Positions 39,456-49,212 of a stretch of 64,000 bases of DNA are shown one piece after another. The DNA is from Gammaproteobacteria bacterium (GTDB lineage Bacteria; Pseudomonadota; Gammaproteobacteria; Steroidobacterales; GCA-2729495), in NCBI GenBank assembly GCA_014337915.1, contig QUBU01000001.1:186001-250000 (forward strand). The letters are read 5' to 3'. The notes beneath the pieces are model-generated. The model was not told the origin of the DNA. It worked only from the letters and a program-made list of their open reading frames with translations, and did not search any database. The position numbers were made by a program, and so were the translations under genes. How positions within the stretch are numbered: the stretch's first letter is position 1; each line of letters begins with the position of its first letter.

Positions 39456-40163
39456 CTAGCCGGGCCGGTGGCCAGGCTGGTAGCGGGTCGCATCGGCAAT
39501 GCCGGCGGCCTCGAAGCCAGCACGCCGCAGGCGGCAGGCATCGCAGGCGCCGCAGGCGGCACCGCTGGCATCGGCCTGGTAACAGGAGACCGTGGCGGAA
39601 AAGTCCACGCCGAGGTCCCGTCCCAGGGTAATGATGGCCGCTTTGCCAAGCGCGATCAGCGGTGCCCGAAGTTCGACTGGCCGGCCTTCTATAGCGCGCC
39701 GGGTGGCGAGGTTCGCCATGGCCTGGAATGCCGCGATGTATTCGGGCCGGCAGTCGGGATAGCCGGAGAAGTCCACGGCATTGACGCCGGTATAGATGAA
39801 ATCCGCATCGAGGACCTCGGCCCAGGCGAGCGCAAACGACAGGAATACCGTATTGCGCGCCGGCACATAGGTCACGGGAATGCCCGGGCCGGGCTCGCGC
39901 GGCACGGCGATGCCGGGGTCCGTGAGGGCCGAGCCGCCGAGCGCACCTAGGTCGATGCGCAGGCAGCGATGTTCACGCGCGCCAAGCAGGCCGGCGATGC
40001 GCACCGCCGCGTCCAGCTCGGCACGGTGGCGCTGGCCATAGTCGAAGCTCAGTGCATGGCAGGCGTGGCCCTCACGGCGGGCGGCCAGCGCCAGGCAGGT
40101 GGCGGAGTCCATGCCGCCGGAAAGCAGCACAACCGCTCGTCCGCGCTCAGTGACCACGGGCAT
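39456..40163 (-). CDS. queC: 7-cyano-7-deazaguanine synthase
   Basis: Converts 7-carboxy-7-deazaguanine to preQ0 with ATP and ammonia, in queuosine synthesis. From the ATG at 40163 it is 235 residues: pyrophosphatase loop [11 protein letters not shown] (about 12-22), [18 protein letters not shown], and a zinc site with four cysteines near the end ([18 protein letters not shown]). The frame to 40331 merely runs through queE. It overlaps queE by 17 bases, so the two queuosine genes are coupled. queD and queF are not in the window. Confidence 0.96.
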   Translation of the reverse strand: MPVVTERGRAVVLLSGGMDSATCLALAARREGHACHALSFDYGQRHRAELDAAVRIAGLLGAREHRCLRIDLGALGGSALTDPGIAVPREPGPGIPVTYVPARNTVFLSFALAWAEVLDADFIYTGVNAVDFSGYPDCRPEYIAAFQAMANLATRRAIEGRPVELRAPLIALGKAAIITLGRDLGVDFSATVSCYQADASGAACGACDACRLRRAGFEAAGIADATRYQPGHRPG

Positions 40164-40821
40164 CACCCCAGAGGAACTTGTGCAACTGCACCTGCAGGCA
40201 GACATCGAGTCGATCGGCCAGGATCCACTCGGCGAGCAGGCGCGGTTCGAGCAGGCCCCAGGCCGGGGAAAACAGCACCGCGCAGCGCGCCCGCAGCCGG
40301 TGCCCGGCGAGGACCTCCCTGGCCCAGTCATAGTCGACGCGATCGGCGATGACGAACTTGACCTGGTCGTGGGGCCTGAGGCTGGCGAGGTTTGCCCAGA
40401 GGTTGCGGTCCGACTCGCCGGAGGACGGGGCCTTGAGGTCCATGATCACGGCAACGCGCGGGTCGATGCCGGCAATGTCCAGCGCTCCGCTGGTCTCCAG
40501 CTGCACGATGTAGCCGGCATCACAGAGCTGGCCCAGCAGCGCGCGGCAATCAGGCTGGGCCAGCGGCTCGCCCCCGGTCACGCAGACATGGCGGGCACCA
40601 AGGGCAGCCACGGCATCCATGATCGAGGCGAGGCTGCGCAGCTCGCCACCGCTGAAGGCGTATTCGGTATCGCACCAGCTGCAGCGGAGCGGACAACCGG
40701 TGAGCCGCACGAAGACCGTGCGTTCGCCGATGGTGTGCGACTCACCCTGGATGGAATGGAATATCTCGCTCACCCGCAGCCGGGGCTGGCGGCTGGCACT
40801 GGCGTCCGTTGCTGCAGTCAT
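40147..40821 (-). CDS. queE: 7-carboxy-7-deazaguanine synthase
   Basis: Radical SAM enzyme that contracts the carboxytetrahydropterin ring. The 224 residues include FHSIQGE, the cluster motif CPLRCSWC (43-50) with three cysteines, DTEYAF, and VCVTGGEPL. The order cpoB-queE-queC next to Tol-Pal is standard in gammaproteobacteria. Confidence 0.96.
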   Translation of the reverse strand: MTAATDASASRQPRLRVSEIFHSIQGESHTIGERTVFVRLTGCPLRCSWCDTEYAFSGGELRSLASIMDAVAALGARHVCVTGGEPLAQPDCRALLGQLCDAGYIVQLETSGALDIAGIDPRVAVIMDLKAPSSGESDRNLWANLASLRPHDQVKFVIADRVDYDWAREVLAGHRLRARCAVLFSPAWGLLEPRLLAEWILADRLDVCLQVQLHKFLWGDARGH

Positions 40822-40866
40822 GGCCGTGGGCGCGGCGACGGGCGCTGGCGCCCGCGGCGTTGCGGA

Positions 40867-41634
40867 TCAGTGACCCTCGCCGGCCATGGTCTGCAGGCGC
40901 TGGCTGGCGAGCCGCGCCGCGGTCGTATCGCCGTAGCCCTGCACGACCGAAGTCAGTGCCTTGCGGGCGGCATCGTAGCGCTTGAGCTCGTAGTTGCAGT
41001 ACCCGACCTTGAGCAGTGCATCGGGCGTCTTGCGTGACTGCGGGTACTTCGACAACACCGCCTCGAATTCCGGCAGCGCCTCCTTGTACTTCTGCGCGAC
41101 GTACAGGCTCTCCGCCAGCCAGTACTGGCCATTGTCCGCCAGGCTGCTCTGCGGGTAGCTGGCCAGGAACTGCCGGAAGGCCTGGGTTCCCTGCTCGTAA
41201 CGGCCCTGCTTGAGCAGGTCGAAGGCCGCCTGGTAACTGGCGCGGTCGTCACCGGCGGCCACCGCAGCGGCAGTCGCTCCGCCAGCGGCGGCTGCTGCTG
41301 CTGGTGCTGCCACCGCGCCACGCTTCTCCAGCGCCTGCAGGCGCTGGTCCAGGTCCAGGTACAGCTGGCGCTGGCGCTCACCGCCCTGCTCGACCGAATT
41401 ACGCAGGGTCTCCACGTCATTGCGCAGGGCGCGGTTTTCCTTCTGCAGGCTGTCGATCTGGGACATGAGATTCATCAGTCCCTGGTTATCGACCACGCGT
41501 TCGACCCGCGTCAGGCGGTTGTCCAGCTCCACCTGCTTCAGGTGGGTCGGGTCTTCCTCGGGGGGCACGAGCTGGCACCCGCCGCCCAGGACGGCGAGTG
41601 CCAGCAGTGCAAACGCGGTAACGCGCGGCTTCAT
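40867..41634 (-). CDS. cpoB: Cell division coordinator CpoB (YbgF)
   Basis: Periplasmic protein linking Tol-Pal to peptidoglycan synthesis. In 255 residues: an export signal with LGGGC (C20 may be lipidated), a trimerising coiled coil at about 30-95 (LTRVERVVDNQ, SLQKENRALRNDVETL), an Ala-rich linker, and C-terminal TPRs (YQAAFDLLKQGRYEQGTQAF, SLADNGQYWLAESLY, KTPDALLKVGYC). It lies 8 bases after pal. Confidence 0.95.
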   Translation of the reverse strand: MKPRVTAFALLALAVLGGGCQLVPPEEDPTHLKQVELDNRLTRVERVVDNQGLMNLMSQIDSLQKENRALRNDVETLRNSVEQGGERQRQLYLDLDQRLQALEKRGAVAAPAAAAAAGGATAAAVAAGDDRASYQAAFDLLKQGRYEQGTQAFRQFLASYPQSSLADNGQYWLAESLYVAQKYKEALPEFEAVLSKYPQSRKTPDALLKVGYCNYELKRYDAARKALTSVVQGYGDTTAARLASQRLQTMAGEGH

Positions 41635-41641
41635 CGCCGGC

Positions 41642-42178
41642 TCAGGGCGCGTAGACGATTTCGACGCGACGGTTCAGGGCCCAGGACTCCTCGTCGCTGC
41701 CGGTGGCTGCCGGGCGCTCCTCGCCGTAACTCACGGTGCCGATCTGGCTGGCCCCGGCGCCCTGCAGCAGCAGCGCCTGCTTGACCGCCTGGGCCCGGCG
41801 CTCGCCGAGACCGATGTTGTACTCGCGGCTGCCGCGCTCGTCGGTGTGGCCTTCGAGGCGGACCTTCGCACCAGGGTTGGTGGCGAGGTAGCGGCCGTGG
41901 GCGGCGACGATCTCGCGGAAATCGGCCTTGATGTCATCGCGGTCGTAATCGAAATACACGGTGCGGTTCTTCAGCGATGCGCGCGGACCCGCAGCCGCGG
42001 ACTCGTCGATGGCCGCGCCCTGGCCCATGCTGCCATCGCTCACGCCACCCGACTGGGCGCCGGCTGCCGCACCCGACTGGGTGCCGTAGCCGAGGCCATC
42101 CTGCTCCTTGGTGCCCTTGCCCGCGCAACCGGCGAGCACGATCATCATCAGAACCAGGCAAACATTCTTGACGCTCAT
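41642..42178 (-). CDS. pal: Peptidoglycan-associated lipoprotein
   Basis: Outer-membrane lipoprotein that binds peptidoglycan and TolB. The lipobox is VLAGC with C18, followed by a Gly/Ala-rich linker and an OmpA-like domain with VYFDYDRDDIKADFREIV, RLEGHTDERGSREYN (diaminopimelate-binding), LGERRAQAVKQAL and NRRVEIVY. The 178 residues are normal for Pal. Confidence 0.97.
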   Translation of the reverse strand: MSVKNVCLVLMMIVLAGCAGKGTKEQDGLGYGTQSGAAAGAQSGGVSDGSMGQGAAIDESAAAGPRASLKNRTVYFDYDRDDIKADFREIVAAHGRYLATNPGAKVRLEGHTDERGSREYNIGLGERRAQAVKQALLLQGAGASQIGTVSYGEERPAATGSDEESWALNRRVEIVYAP

Positions 42179-42241
42179 GAACTTCGTCGCTCCTGCATTG
42201 GCTGAAAGCGCCGCGGACCATCCGCGGCATCCCTGCCGAAA

Positions 42242-43552
42242 TCAGTTCGTCCGGAACGGCGACCAGGCGGGCTCGCGCACGTCGCCCTCCGCCGCCGGGA
42301 TCCGCTGCCGGACGCGCCCATCCACCGACACGGTGGCCAGCACGCCGCGCCCGCCGTCACGGGTGGCGTAAATCAGCGTCTCGCCATTGGGCGCGAAGCT
42401 CGGTGATTCGTCCTGCCGTCCGTCGGTCAGGACCTGGCTGTAGCCGCGCTCCAGGTCGAGCACGGCAATTCTATAGTTGCCCCGGTCATTGGTCACCACG
42501 GCCAGGCGCTTGCCGTCTGGAGACATCCGCGGCCGGGCGTTGTAGCTGCCCTCGAAACTGACCCGCTGGGCAGTGCCGCCCGCGGCGGCGATGCGGTAGA
42601 TCTGCGGTCCGCCGGCCCGGTCGGAGGTGAAGTAGATGCTGCGCCCGTCGATGGACCATGCCGGCTCGGTCTCGATGGAACGCTGGTCGGTCAGGCGCGT
42701 GAGTACCTGGGAGCCCAGGTCGAGGGTGAACAGGTCGAGGTTGCCCTCCCCCCGCGACAGCACCAGCGCCAGCATGCGCCCGTCCGGGGACCAGGCCGGC
42801 GAGCCATTGACACCGGCCCGCGCCGAGACCTTCTGCCGCGCCCCGCTGCGCACGGTCTGGACATAGATCTCGGCCACCTTGTTTTCGAACGACACGTAGA
42901 CGAGCTTGCGCCCGTCGGGGGACCAGGACGGCGACATCAGCGGCTCGCGCGATTCCACCATGACCTGCTCGTTGGCACCGTCGGCATCGGCCACGATCAG
43001 CCGGTACAGTCCCGGCTTGCCGCCCCTGTGGATCGCCGCCACGTAGGCAATCCGCGTGGCGAAGATCCCGGGCACGCCCGTCAGCTTCTCGTAGATCACG
43101 TCGGCCACGCGGTGTGCGGCCAGGCGCAGCTCGGCGGCGCTGGCCGGCTGGCGATAACGCAGCAGCCGCTGGCCGCGCAGCACGTCGAAGACCAGGAACT
43201 CGATGTCGTACTGCCCCGCGGCCGTCTCGCGCACCTGACCGATCACCACGGCTTCGGCACCGACGGCCTTCCAGTCCGCCAGATCGACATCCGCCTCGGT
43301 GGTCGGGCGTTGCACGAGGTCGCGCCCGGCCAGCGGTTCGAAACGGCCGGAACTCGCCAGGTCGCGGGCGACCAGTCCCGCGACATCGAAGGGCACGGCG
43401 CCGGCACCCTGCCAGCCGAAAGGCACGATGGCGATGGGAACCGGCCGGGCAACGCCGCCAACGATCTCGATCTGTAACTGTGCCTGCAGCGGCAGGGCCA
43501 GCAACAGCAGGCAGCAGGCTGTCAGGATTTGCGGCAACAACGGCTTCGGCAT
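42242..43552 (-). CDS. tolB: Tol-Pal system protein TolB
   Basis: Periplasmic beta-propeller that binds Pal and TolA. The ATG at 43552 gives 436 residues with a signal peptide ending LPLQAQ; the longer frame to 43699 runs through tolA. Seen: an N-terminal alpha/beta domain (IAIVPFGWQG), then WD-like blades with SPSWSPDGRKLVYVSF, SPAWSPDGRMLAL and RMSPDGKRLAVVTND. Confidence 0.97.
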   Translation of the reverse strand: MPKPLLPQILTACCLLLLALPLQAQLQIEIVGGVARPVPIAIVPFGWQGAGAVPFDVAGLVARDLASSGRFEPLAGRDLVQRPTTEADVDLADWKAVGAEAVVIGQVRETAAGQYDIEFLVFDVLRGQRLLRYRQPASAAELRLAAHRVADVIYEKLTGVPGIFATRIAYVAAIHRGGKPGLYRLIVADADGANEQVMVESREPLMSPSWSPDGRKLVYVSFENKVAEIYVQTVRSGARQKVSARAGVNGSPAWSPDGRMLALVLSRGEGNLDLFTLDLGSQVLTRLTDQRSIETEPAWSIDGRSIYFTSDRAGGPQIYRIAAAGGTAQRVSFEGSYNARPRMSPDGKRLAVVTNDRGNYRIAVLDLERGYSQVLTDGRQDESPSFAPNGETLIYATRDGGRGVLATVSVDGRVRQRIPAAEGDVREPAWSPFRTN

Positions 43553-43580
43553 GACGCGTACATCGACCTCCGGAGGCCGG

Positions 43581-44432
43581 CTATTGTTCCGGTTTGAAGG
43601 TAAAGAGCAAGTTCCGGTCGAACAGGCGCGGATCCGACGGCAGGGGCAGCGGCGATGCCCGCAGGACCGCGGCCTCGACGGAGCGCGCGAATGCCGCATC
43701 GCCGGTGCAGTTGCTGGCCACCGCGGAGGTCACCTCGCCACCCGGGATCTGCTGGACACGCACCTCGCAGCTGTCGCCCGCCCTGGCGCTCGGCGGCTGG
43801 TTCCAGTTACGCCGCACCTTCTGCGCGATGAGGTCGCGGTACTCGGCCGCCGCCGGCGAACCGGCAATCGCGGCGAGCGACTCTTCCTCGGCCATCTGCC
43901 GCGCGAGGTCGGCCTGGCTCTGGGCACGGCGCTTCTCGGCCTTTGCCCGCGCATCCGCTTCCGCCCTGGCCTTCGCGGCTGCCTGCGCCTCCGCCTTCGC
44001 CCTGGCCTCGGCCTGTGCCGTGGCTTCCGCCTTTGCCTTGGCCCTCGCTGCCGCATCGGCCTTGCGCTGCGCATCCTCGCGCTGCCGGGCCTCGGCCTGG
44101 GCCTGGCGCTGCTGCTCGGCCTCCCGCCGCTGCTCCTCGAGGCGACGGGCCTCGGCCTCGCGCCGGACCTCTTCCCGCTCGCGACGCTGCTGCTCGGCCA
44201 GCTCGGCCTGCTTCGCGCGCTGCAGCGCTTCGGCCGCACGCTGGCGCTCGGCACGGGTATCGACCACGGTGGCCTGGATCGCGAGGCGGGCGGGTGGCGG
44301 CGGATTGCGGGGCAGGAGCTGCAGGTTCAGCGCCAGCAACACCAGCAGCGCCAGATGCAGCAGCGCCGACAGCGTCAGCACGGTGGCGTGCTCACGGAGG
44401 AAGGGATTCTGGATCCTCAGGGCAAGGGTCAT
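43581..44432 (-). CDS. tolA: Tol-Pal system protein TolA
   Basis: Inner-membrane protein that reaches across the periplasm. In 283 residues: one membrane helix (about 18-38, LTLSALLHLALLVLLALNLQ), a long Ala/Glu/Arg/Lys helical domain II (about 60-185, rich in QRKADAAARAKAKAEA-like repeats), and a short C-terminal domain III with NWNQPPSARAGDSCEVRVQQ and a Cys pair. Domain II is shorter than in E. coli. It lies between tolR and tolB. Confidence 0.94.
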   Translation of the reverse strand: MTLALRIQNPFLREHATVLTLSALLHLALLVLLALNLQLLPRNPPPPARLAIQATVVDTRAERQRAAEALQRAKQAELAEQQRREREEVRREAEARRLEEQRREAEQQRQAQAEARQREDAQRKADAAARAKAKAEATAQAEARAKAEAQAAAKARAEADARAKAEKRRAQSQADLARQMAEEESLAAIAGSPAAAEYRDLIAQKVRRNWNQPPSARAGDSCEVRVQQIPGGEVTSAVASNCTGDAAFARSVEAAVLRASPLPLPSDPRLFDRNLLFTFKPEQ

Positions 44433-44461
44433 GCGGGCGGCACCCGGCTGCGGCGGCTGAC

Positions 44462-44911
44462 CTAGGTCTGACCGCGCCGCTTGCGGGAAGTGTCGGGCGG
44501 ATCGGTCAGGAAGCCGACCCTGGTTGCCCCGGCCTGCTGGAGCAGCACCATGGCCTCGACGACGCGACCGTAGGCTACCTTCTGATCCGCCTTCACCAGC
44601 ACCGGCGTCTCCGGCTTGCGGCGTAGCACGGCCGAGGCCAGGCTCACCACCCGCTCGGCATCGATGGGCGCATCCTCGCGATCACCGACACTGAGGTAGT
44701 ACCGCCCGGCGGCATCCACCGAGAGCACCAGCGGCTCATCGTTCTTGCCCGAATCGATCGGCTCGGCGGCCGCCTTTGGCAGCTCCACCTCCACGCCCTG
44801 GGTCAGCAGCGGTGCCGTCACCATGAAGATGATGAGCAGCACCAGCATGACGTCGATGTAGGGAACGACATTGATCTCGCCCATGAGGCGGCGTTTTGGC
44901 TTGCGACGCAT
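44462..44911 (-). CDS. tolR: Tol-Pal system protein TolR (ExbD-like)
   Basis: Inner-membrane ion-channel partner of TolQ. In 149 residues: a short cytoplasmic start, one membrane helix with the essential aspartate in NVVPYIDVMLVLLIIFMVTA (D20 in the motif YID), and a periplasmic domain ending in a basic tail. It follows tolQ after 6 bases. Confidence 0.96.
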   Translation of the reverse strand: MRRKPKRRLMGEINVVPYIDVMLVLLIIFMVTAPLLTQGVEVELPKAAAEPIDSGKNDEPLVLSVDAAGRYYLSVGDREDAPIDAERVVSLASAVLRRKPETPVLVKADQKVAYGRVVEAMVLLQQAGATRVGFLTDPPDTSRKRRGQT

Positions 44912-44917
44912 CGGCAG

Positions 44918-45616
44918 CTACTTCCCCGGCTCGCCAGCGGGCCGCGGATGCGCGTGGCGCTGCAGAATGGCCGAGAACTCCTCGGTGAAGGTGTCGAAAC
45001 GCACCTCCAGCCGCGTCACCTTGTCGGCATAACGGTTGTAGGCGATCACCGCCGGGATGGCGGCGAACAGGCCCATGGCGGTGGCGATCAGCGCCTCGGA
45101 AATTCCCGGCGCCACCATAGCCAGCGTGGCCGACTGCACGTTCCCGATCGCCTGGAAGGAATTCATGATGCCCCAGACGGTGCCGAACAGGCCGACATAG
45201 GGACTGGTGGAGCCGATGGTGGCGAGCGTGGCCAGGTTCTGCTCCAGGCGGTCCATCTCGCGCATCTGCGCCACCTGCATCGCCCGGCGACAGCCCTCGA
45301 GCATCTGCTGGGGTGCCAGTCCCGGTTGCTGCGCCAGGCGCCTGAACTCGCGGAAACCGGCCTCGAAGAGCCCGGCCATGCCGCTGGGTGCCGTGCCCGC
45401 CTTCGTCACGTCGCGATAGATCGCCGTGAGGTCGCCGCCTCCCCAGAAGGTGGTCTCGAAGGCGTCCGATCCCAGGGCTGCCTCGCGCAGGGTCCGGCGC
45501 TTGCGCAGGATGATGGCCCAGGAGGCCACCGAGGCGGACACCAGCAGCAGCAGCACCAGCTGCACGACGAAGCTCGCGCCCAGCACCAGATCGAGGAAGG
45601 AATGGCTCCCGGTCAT
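44918..45616 (-). CDS. tolQ: Tol-Pal system protein TolQ (ExbB-like)
   Basis: Proton-channel subunit that powers TolA. In 232 residues: three membrane helices at about 10-35, 128-155 and 165-190, with LATIGSTSPYVGLFGTVWGI and APGISEALIATAMGLFAAIPA, the conserved channel sequences. It lies between ybgC and tolR. Confidence 0.97.
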   Translation of the reverse strand: MTGSHSFLDLVLGASFVVQLVLLLLVSASVASWAIILRKRRTLREAALGSDAFETTFWGGGDLTAIYRDVTKAGTAPSGMAGLFEAGFREFRRLAQQPGLAPQQMLEGCRRAMQVAQMREMDRLEQNLATLATIGSTSPYVGLFGTVWGIMNSFQAIGNVQSATLAMVAPGISEALIATAMGLFAAIPAVIAYNRYADKVTRLEVRFDTFTEEFSAILQRHAHPRPAGEPGK

Positions 45617-45631
45617 GCGTCATCACCCATG

Positions 45632-46063
45632 TCAGTCTGCTCCCTGAAGTATGTCCGGCAGGATTCCCGGCGGAATGCGCCGTGGCCGGAAGCTTGCCGC
45701 CTCGAGGCAGGCAGCCTCGCAACGCGCGCTCGCCAGCAGCATCCCGTCGCGTGCGCGGCACACCTGCTGGTCGAGCACAAAACGCACCCGCTCACGGCCC
45801 GCGAGCCGCGTGCGCACCACCAGCTCGTCGTTGAAGCGCGCCGGCTGGTGGAAGCGCAGGTCGGCGGCGGTGATGGAAAAGCACAGTCCGTGCGCGGCCA
45901 GCAGCTGGTCCTGCTCCAGGCCAAGGCTGCGCAGCCATTCGGTGCGGCCACGCTCCATGAAGCGCAGGTAGTTGGCGTAGTAGACGACGCCCTGGGCATC
46001 GGTGTCCTCGAAATACACACGCACCGGGAACTGGTGCCAGCCTGCGGGGGATGCGCCGGTCAT
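45632..46063 (-). CDS. ybgC: Tol-Pal-associated acyl-CoA thioesterase
   Basis: Hot-dog 4-hydroxybenzoyl-CoA-type thioesterase of 143 residues from the ATG at 46063. Active-site block: VYFEDTDAQGVVYYANYLRF, with the catalytic aspartate, then ERGRTEWLRSLG. In E. coli YbgC binds phospholipid-synthesis proteins and is the first gene of the tol operon, as here, immediately after ruvB. Confidence 0.95.
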   Translation of the reverse strand: MTGASPAGWHQFPVRVYFEDTDAQGVVYYANYLRFMERGRTEWLRSLGLEQDQLLAAHGLCFSITAADLRFHQPARFNDELVVRTRLAGRERVRFVLDQQVCRARDGMLLASARCEAACLEAASFRPRRIPPGILPDILQGAD

Positions 46064-46070
46064 TGCTGCC

Positions 46071-47147
46071 TCAGTCCCCCTCGCGCGGCGCCTGGCCTTC
46101 CTGGCCGCCGAATAGCGAGAGGGACGACTCCCGGGCACTGCGCGGTACCGGCAGGCCGAAGTGCTGGTAGGCACGCGCCGTGGCCATGCGGCCCCTGGGC
46201 GTGCGCATCAGGAAGCCGCGCTGGATCAGGAACGGCTCCAGTACGTCCTCGATGGTGCCGCGTTCCTCGCTGACTGCCGCGGCCAGCGACTCGATGCCCA
46301 CCGGGCCACCGCCAAAGTTCTCGATGATCGTCAGCAACAGGCGCCGGTCCATGGTGTCGAAGCCGTTCGGATCGACCTCCAGCATGTCCATGGCGGCACG
46401 GGCGGTGGCTTCGTCGACGCGGCCGCTGCCCCTGACCTCGGCGAAGTCGCGCGCCCGGCGCAGCAGGCGATTGGCAATGCGCGGCGTACCCCGGGCCCGG
46501 GCGGCGATCAGGCGCGCACCGCCGGTGTCGATGCTGACACCGAGGATTCCGGCCGAGCGGCTGACGATGTCATGCAACTCGTCCTCGGCATAGAACTCCA
46601 GGCGCTGCACGATGCCGAAGCGGTCACGCAGCGGTGAAGCCAGCAGGCCCGCGCGCGTGGTTGCGCCGACCAGGGTAAAGGGCGGCAGGTCGAGCTTGAT
46701 GGATCGTGCCGCCGGACCTTCACCGATCATGATGTCGAGCTGGAAGTCCTCCATCGCCGGGTAGAGCACTTCCTCCACGACCGGGCTGAGGCGATGGATC
46801 TCGTCGACGAACAGCACGTCGCGCGCCTCCAGATTGGTCAGCAGCGCAGCGAGGTCACCCGGGCGTTCCAGCACCGGGCCCGAGGTATGGCGCAGGTTCA
46901 CGCCCAGCTCATTGGCGACGATGTGTGCCAGCGTGGTCTTGCCCAGGCCAGGCGGGCCGAAGATCAGCACGTGGTCCAGCGCTTCGGCACGCTGGCGCGC
47001 CGCCTGGACGAAGATGCCCATCTGGCGCTTCACCGAGGACTGGCCAATGTAGTCCTCCAGGCGGCGTGGGCGGATGGCGCGCTCATAGGCCTCCTCCTCG
47101 CCACGACCGGCAGCGGTGACGATCCGTTCCTGCTGTTGGTCTGCCAT
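46071..47147 (-). CDS. ruvB: Holliday junction branch migration helicase RuvB
   Basis: AAA+ motor that drives branch migration with RuvA. From the ATG at 47147 it is 358 residues; the longer frame overlaps ruvA. Seen: Walker A GPPGLGKT (64-71), Walker [11 protein letters not shown], sensor [11 protein letters not shown], arginine finger SPLRDRFG and a C-terminal winged helix ([13 protein letters not shown]). It lies 10 bases after ruvA. Confidence 0.98.
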   Translation of the reverse strand: MADQQQERIVTAAGRGEEEAYERAIRPRRLEDYIGQSSVKRQMGIFVQAARQRAEALDHVLIFGPPGLGKTTLAHIVANELGVNLRHTSGPVLERPGDLAALLTNLEARDVLFVDEIHRLSPVVEEVLYPAMEDFQLDIMIGEGPAARSIKLDLPPFTLVGATTRAGLLASPLRDRFGIVQRLEFYAEDELHDIVSRSAGILGVSIDTGGARLIAARARGTPRIANRLLRRARDFAEVRGSGRVDEATARAAMDMLEVDPNGFDTMDRRLLLTIIENFGGGPVGIESLAAAVSEERGTIEDVLEPFLIQRGFLMRTPRGRMATARAYQHFGLPVPRSARESSLSLFGGQEGQAPREGD

Positions 47148-47157
47148 GGCGCCCGCC

Positions 47158-47772
47158 TCAGCTCCGTCCACCAGGCGCGGCAGCCTTGAGCGCCGCACGC
47201 AGGATGTCGGCCGTCGTCGTCGCGCCGGCCGCCTGCGCCTGCTCCACCAGGCGACGCGCTTCCACCGGCCGGTATCCCAGCGCCTGCAGCGCATCGATGA
47301 CTTCGGCCTCGGCCCGCGCTGCCGGCCCGTCTGCGGGAGTCACGATGCCGGCCAGCCCGGCCGCCGCCATCTCCTCGACCCGGTCGCGCAGGTCCAGGAT
47401 CAGCCGCTCGGCAGTCTTGCGGCCGACACCGGGCAGGCGCGTGAGGGCTGCCGTGTCGCGCGCCTGCACACAGCGCACGAAGCCGTCGACGCTGATACCT
47501 GACAGGATGGCCAGCGCGATGCGCGCACCGACGCCGCTGACTTTGAGCAGGTCACGGAACAGCCGCCGTTCCGCCTCGGAGGCGAAGCCGAACAGCAGGT
47601 GCTGGTCTTCGCGAATCACCAGCTGCGTGCGCAGCTGCACCTCGCCGCCGATCTCCGGCAACACCGCCCAGGTGGACGTGGGCGCCTCGACTTCATAGCC
47701 AACCCCGGCCACCTCGACCAGCAGCTGCGGCGGATCCTTGTGGACCAGCCGGCCACGCAGGTAGCCGATCAT
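47158..47772 (-). CDS. ruvA: Holliday junction branch migration protein RuvA
   Basis: Tetrameric DNA-binding clamp of the RuvAB machine. In 204 residues: an OB domain ([20 protein letters not shown]), two helix-hairpin-helix motifs ([14 protein letters not shown] and [14 protein letters not shown]), and a C-terminal domain III ([11 protein letters not shown]) that contacts RuvB. Its start overlaps ruvC by 4 bases. Confidence 0.97.
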   Translation of the reverse strand: MIGYLRGRLVHKDPPQLLVEVAGVGYEVEAPTSTWAVLPEIGGEVQLRTQLVIREDQHLLFGFASEAERRLFRDLLKVSGVGARIALAILSGISVDGFVRCVQARDTAALTRLPGVGRKTAERLILDLRDRVEEMAAAGLAGIVTPADGPAARAEAEVIDALQALGYRPVEARRLVEQAQAAGATTTADILRAALKAAAPGGRS

Positions 47773-48308
47773 CGGCGCACCACCCGCAGGCGCGTGGCTG
47801 CAGCCAGGCGTGCGCCGAGGGGTCGCGTGTGGGCATGGCACAGTGCGACCGCCAGTGCATCGGCCTCGTCGGCCGCCAGCGGCGCCGGCGGCTGCAGCAG
47901 CGCGCGCACCATGTGCGCCACCTGCGGCTTCTCGGCACCGCCCTGGCCCACCACCGCCAGCTTCACGGCCCTGGCCGCGTACTCGTGCACCGGTAGCTGG
48001 CGGCCGAAGCTGGCACAGATGGCGGCGGCACGGGCCTGGCCGAGCTTCAGGGCGCTGTCGGCGTTGCGGTGCACGAAGACGCGCTCGACGGCGAGTTCCT
48101 CCGGCTGGTGGGTGGCGACGATGGCGCCCACGGCGGTGAAGATCTCGCGCAATCGCACCGGGAGGTCCTCGCCCTCGGTGCGTATGCAGCCACTCGCGAT
48201 GTAACGCACGGCGGGACCACTGGCCTCGACCACGCCCCAGCCGGTGACGCGTGAGCCGGGGTCGATGCCGAGGATGCGCGTCCAGCCCGCCACCCTGCCT
48301 GCTCCCAT
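47769..48308 (-). CDS. ruvC: Holliday junction endonuclease RuvC
   Basis: Resolves Holliday junctions by paired nicks. In 179 residues: the first catalytic aspartate in RILGIDPGSRVTGWG (D16), LAVERVF with the glutamate, and the DEADALAVALCHAH acidic pair near 145-155. The N-terminus MGAGRVAGWT is slightly longer than usual, so a later GTG start is possible. It lies between yebC and ruvA. Confidence 0.96.
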   Translation of the reverse strand: MGAGRVAGWTRILGIDPGSRVTGWGVVEASGPAVRYIASGCIRTEGEDLPVRLREIFTAVGAIVATHQPEELAVERVFVHRNADSALKLGQARAAAICASFGRQLPVHEYAARAVKLAVVGQGGAEKPQVAHMVRALLQPPAPLAADEADALAVALCHAHTRPLGARLAAATRLRVVRR

Positions 48309-48325
48309 GACCCGTGCCGGCCGCC

Positions 48326-49072
<747 letters not shown>

Positions 49073-49212
49073 GCGCATCCTGTCCGGAGCGGCGCCGGCC
49101 GGAACGGCCCGGCGCCTGCGGATATGGCGAGCGCCCGCGCCCGGCGGGTCCTCGCGACGACAACGGCCGCATGATAACCGAAACCGGGTGCCGGCCGGGC
49201 CGGCAACCCGGC

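Noticed and set aside
43943..44254. Plus-strand Pro/Ala-rich frames opposite tolA
   Set aside because: They mirror the Ala/Lys/Glu-rich helical domain of TolA and have no independent support.
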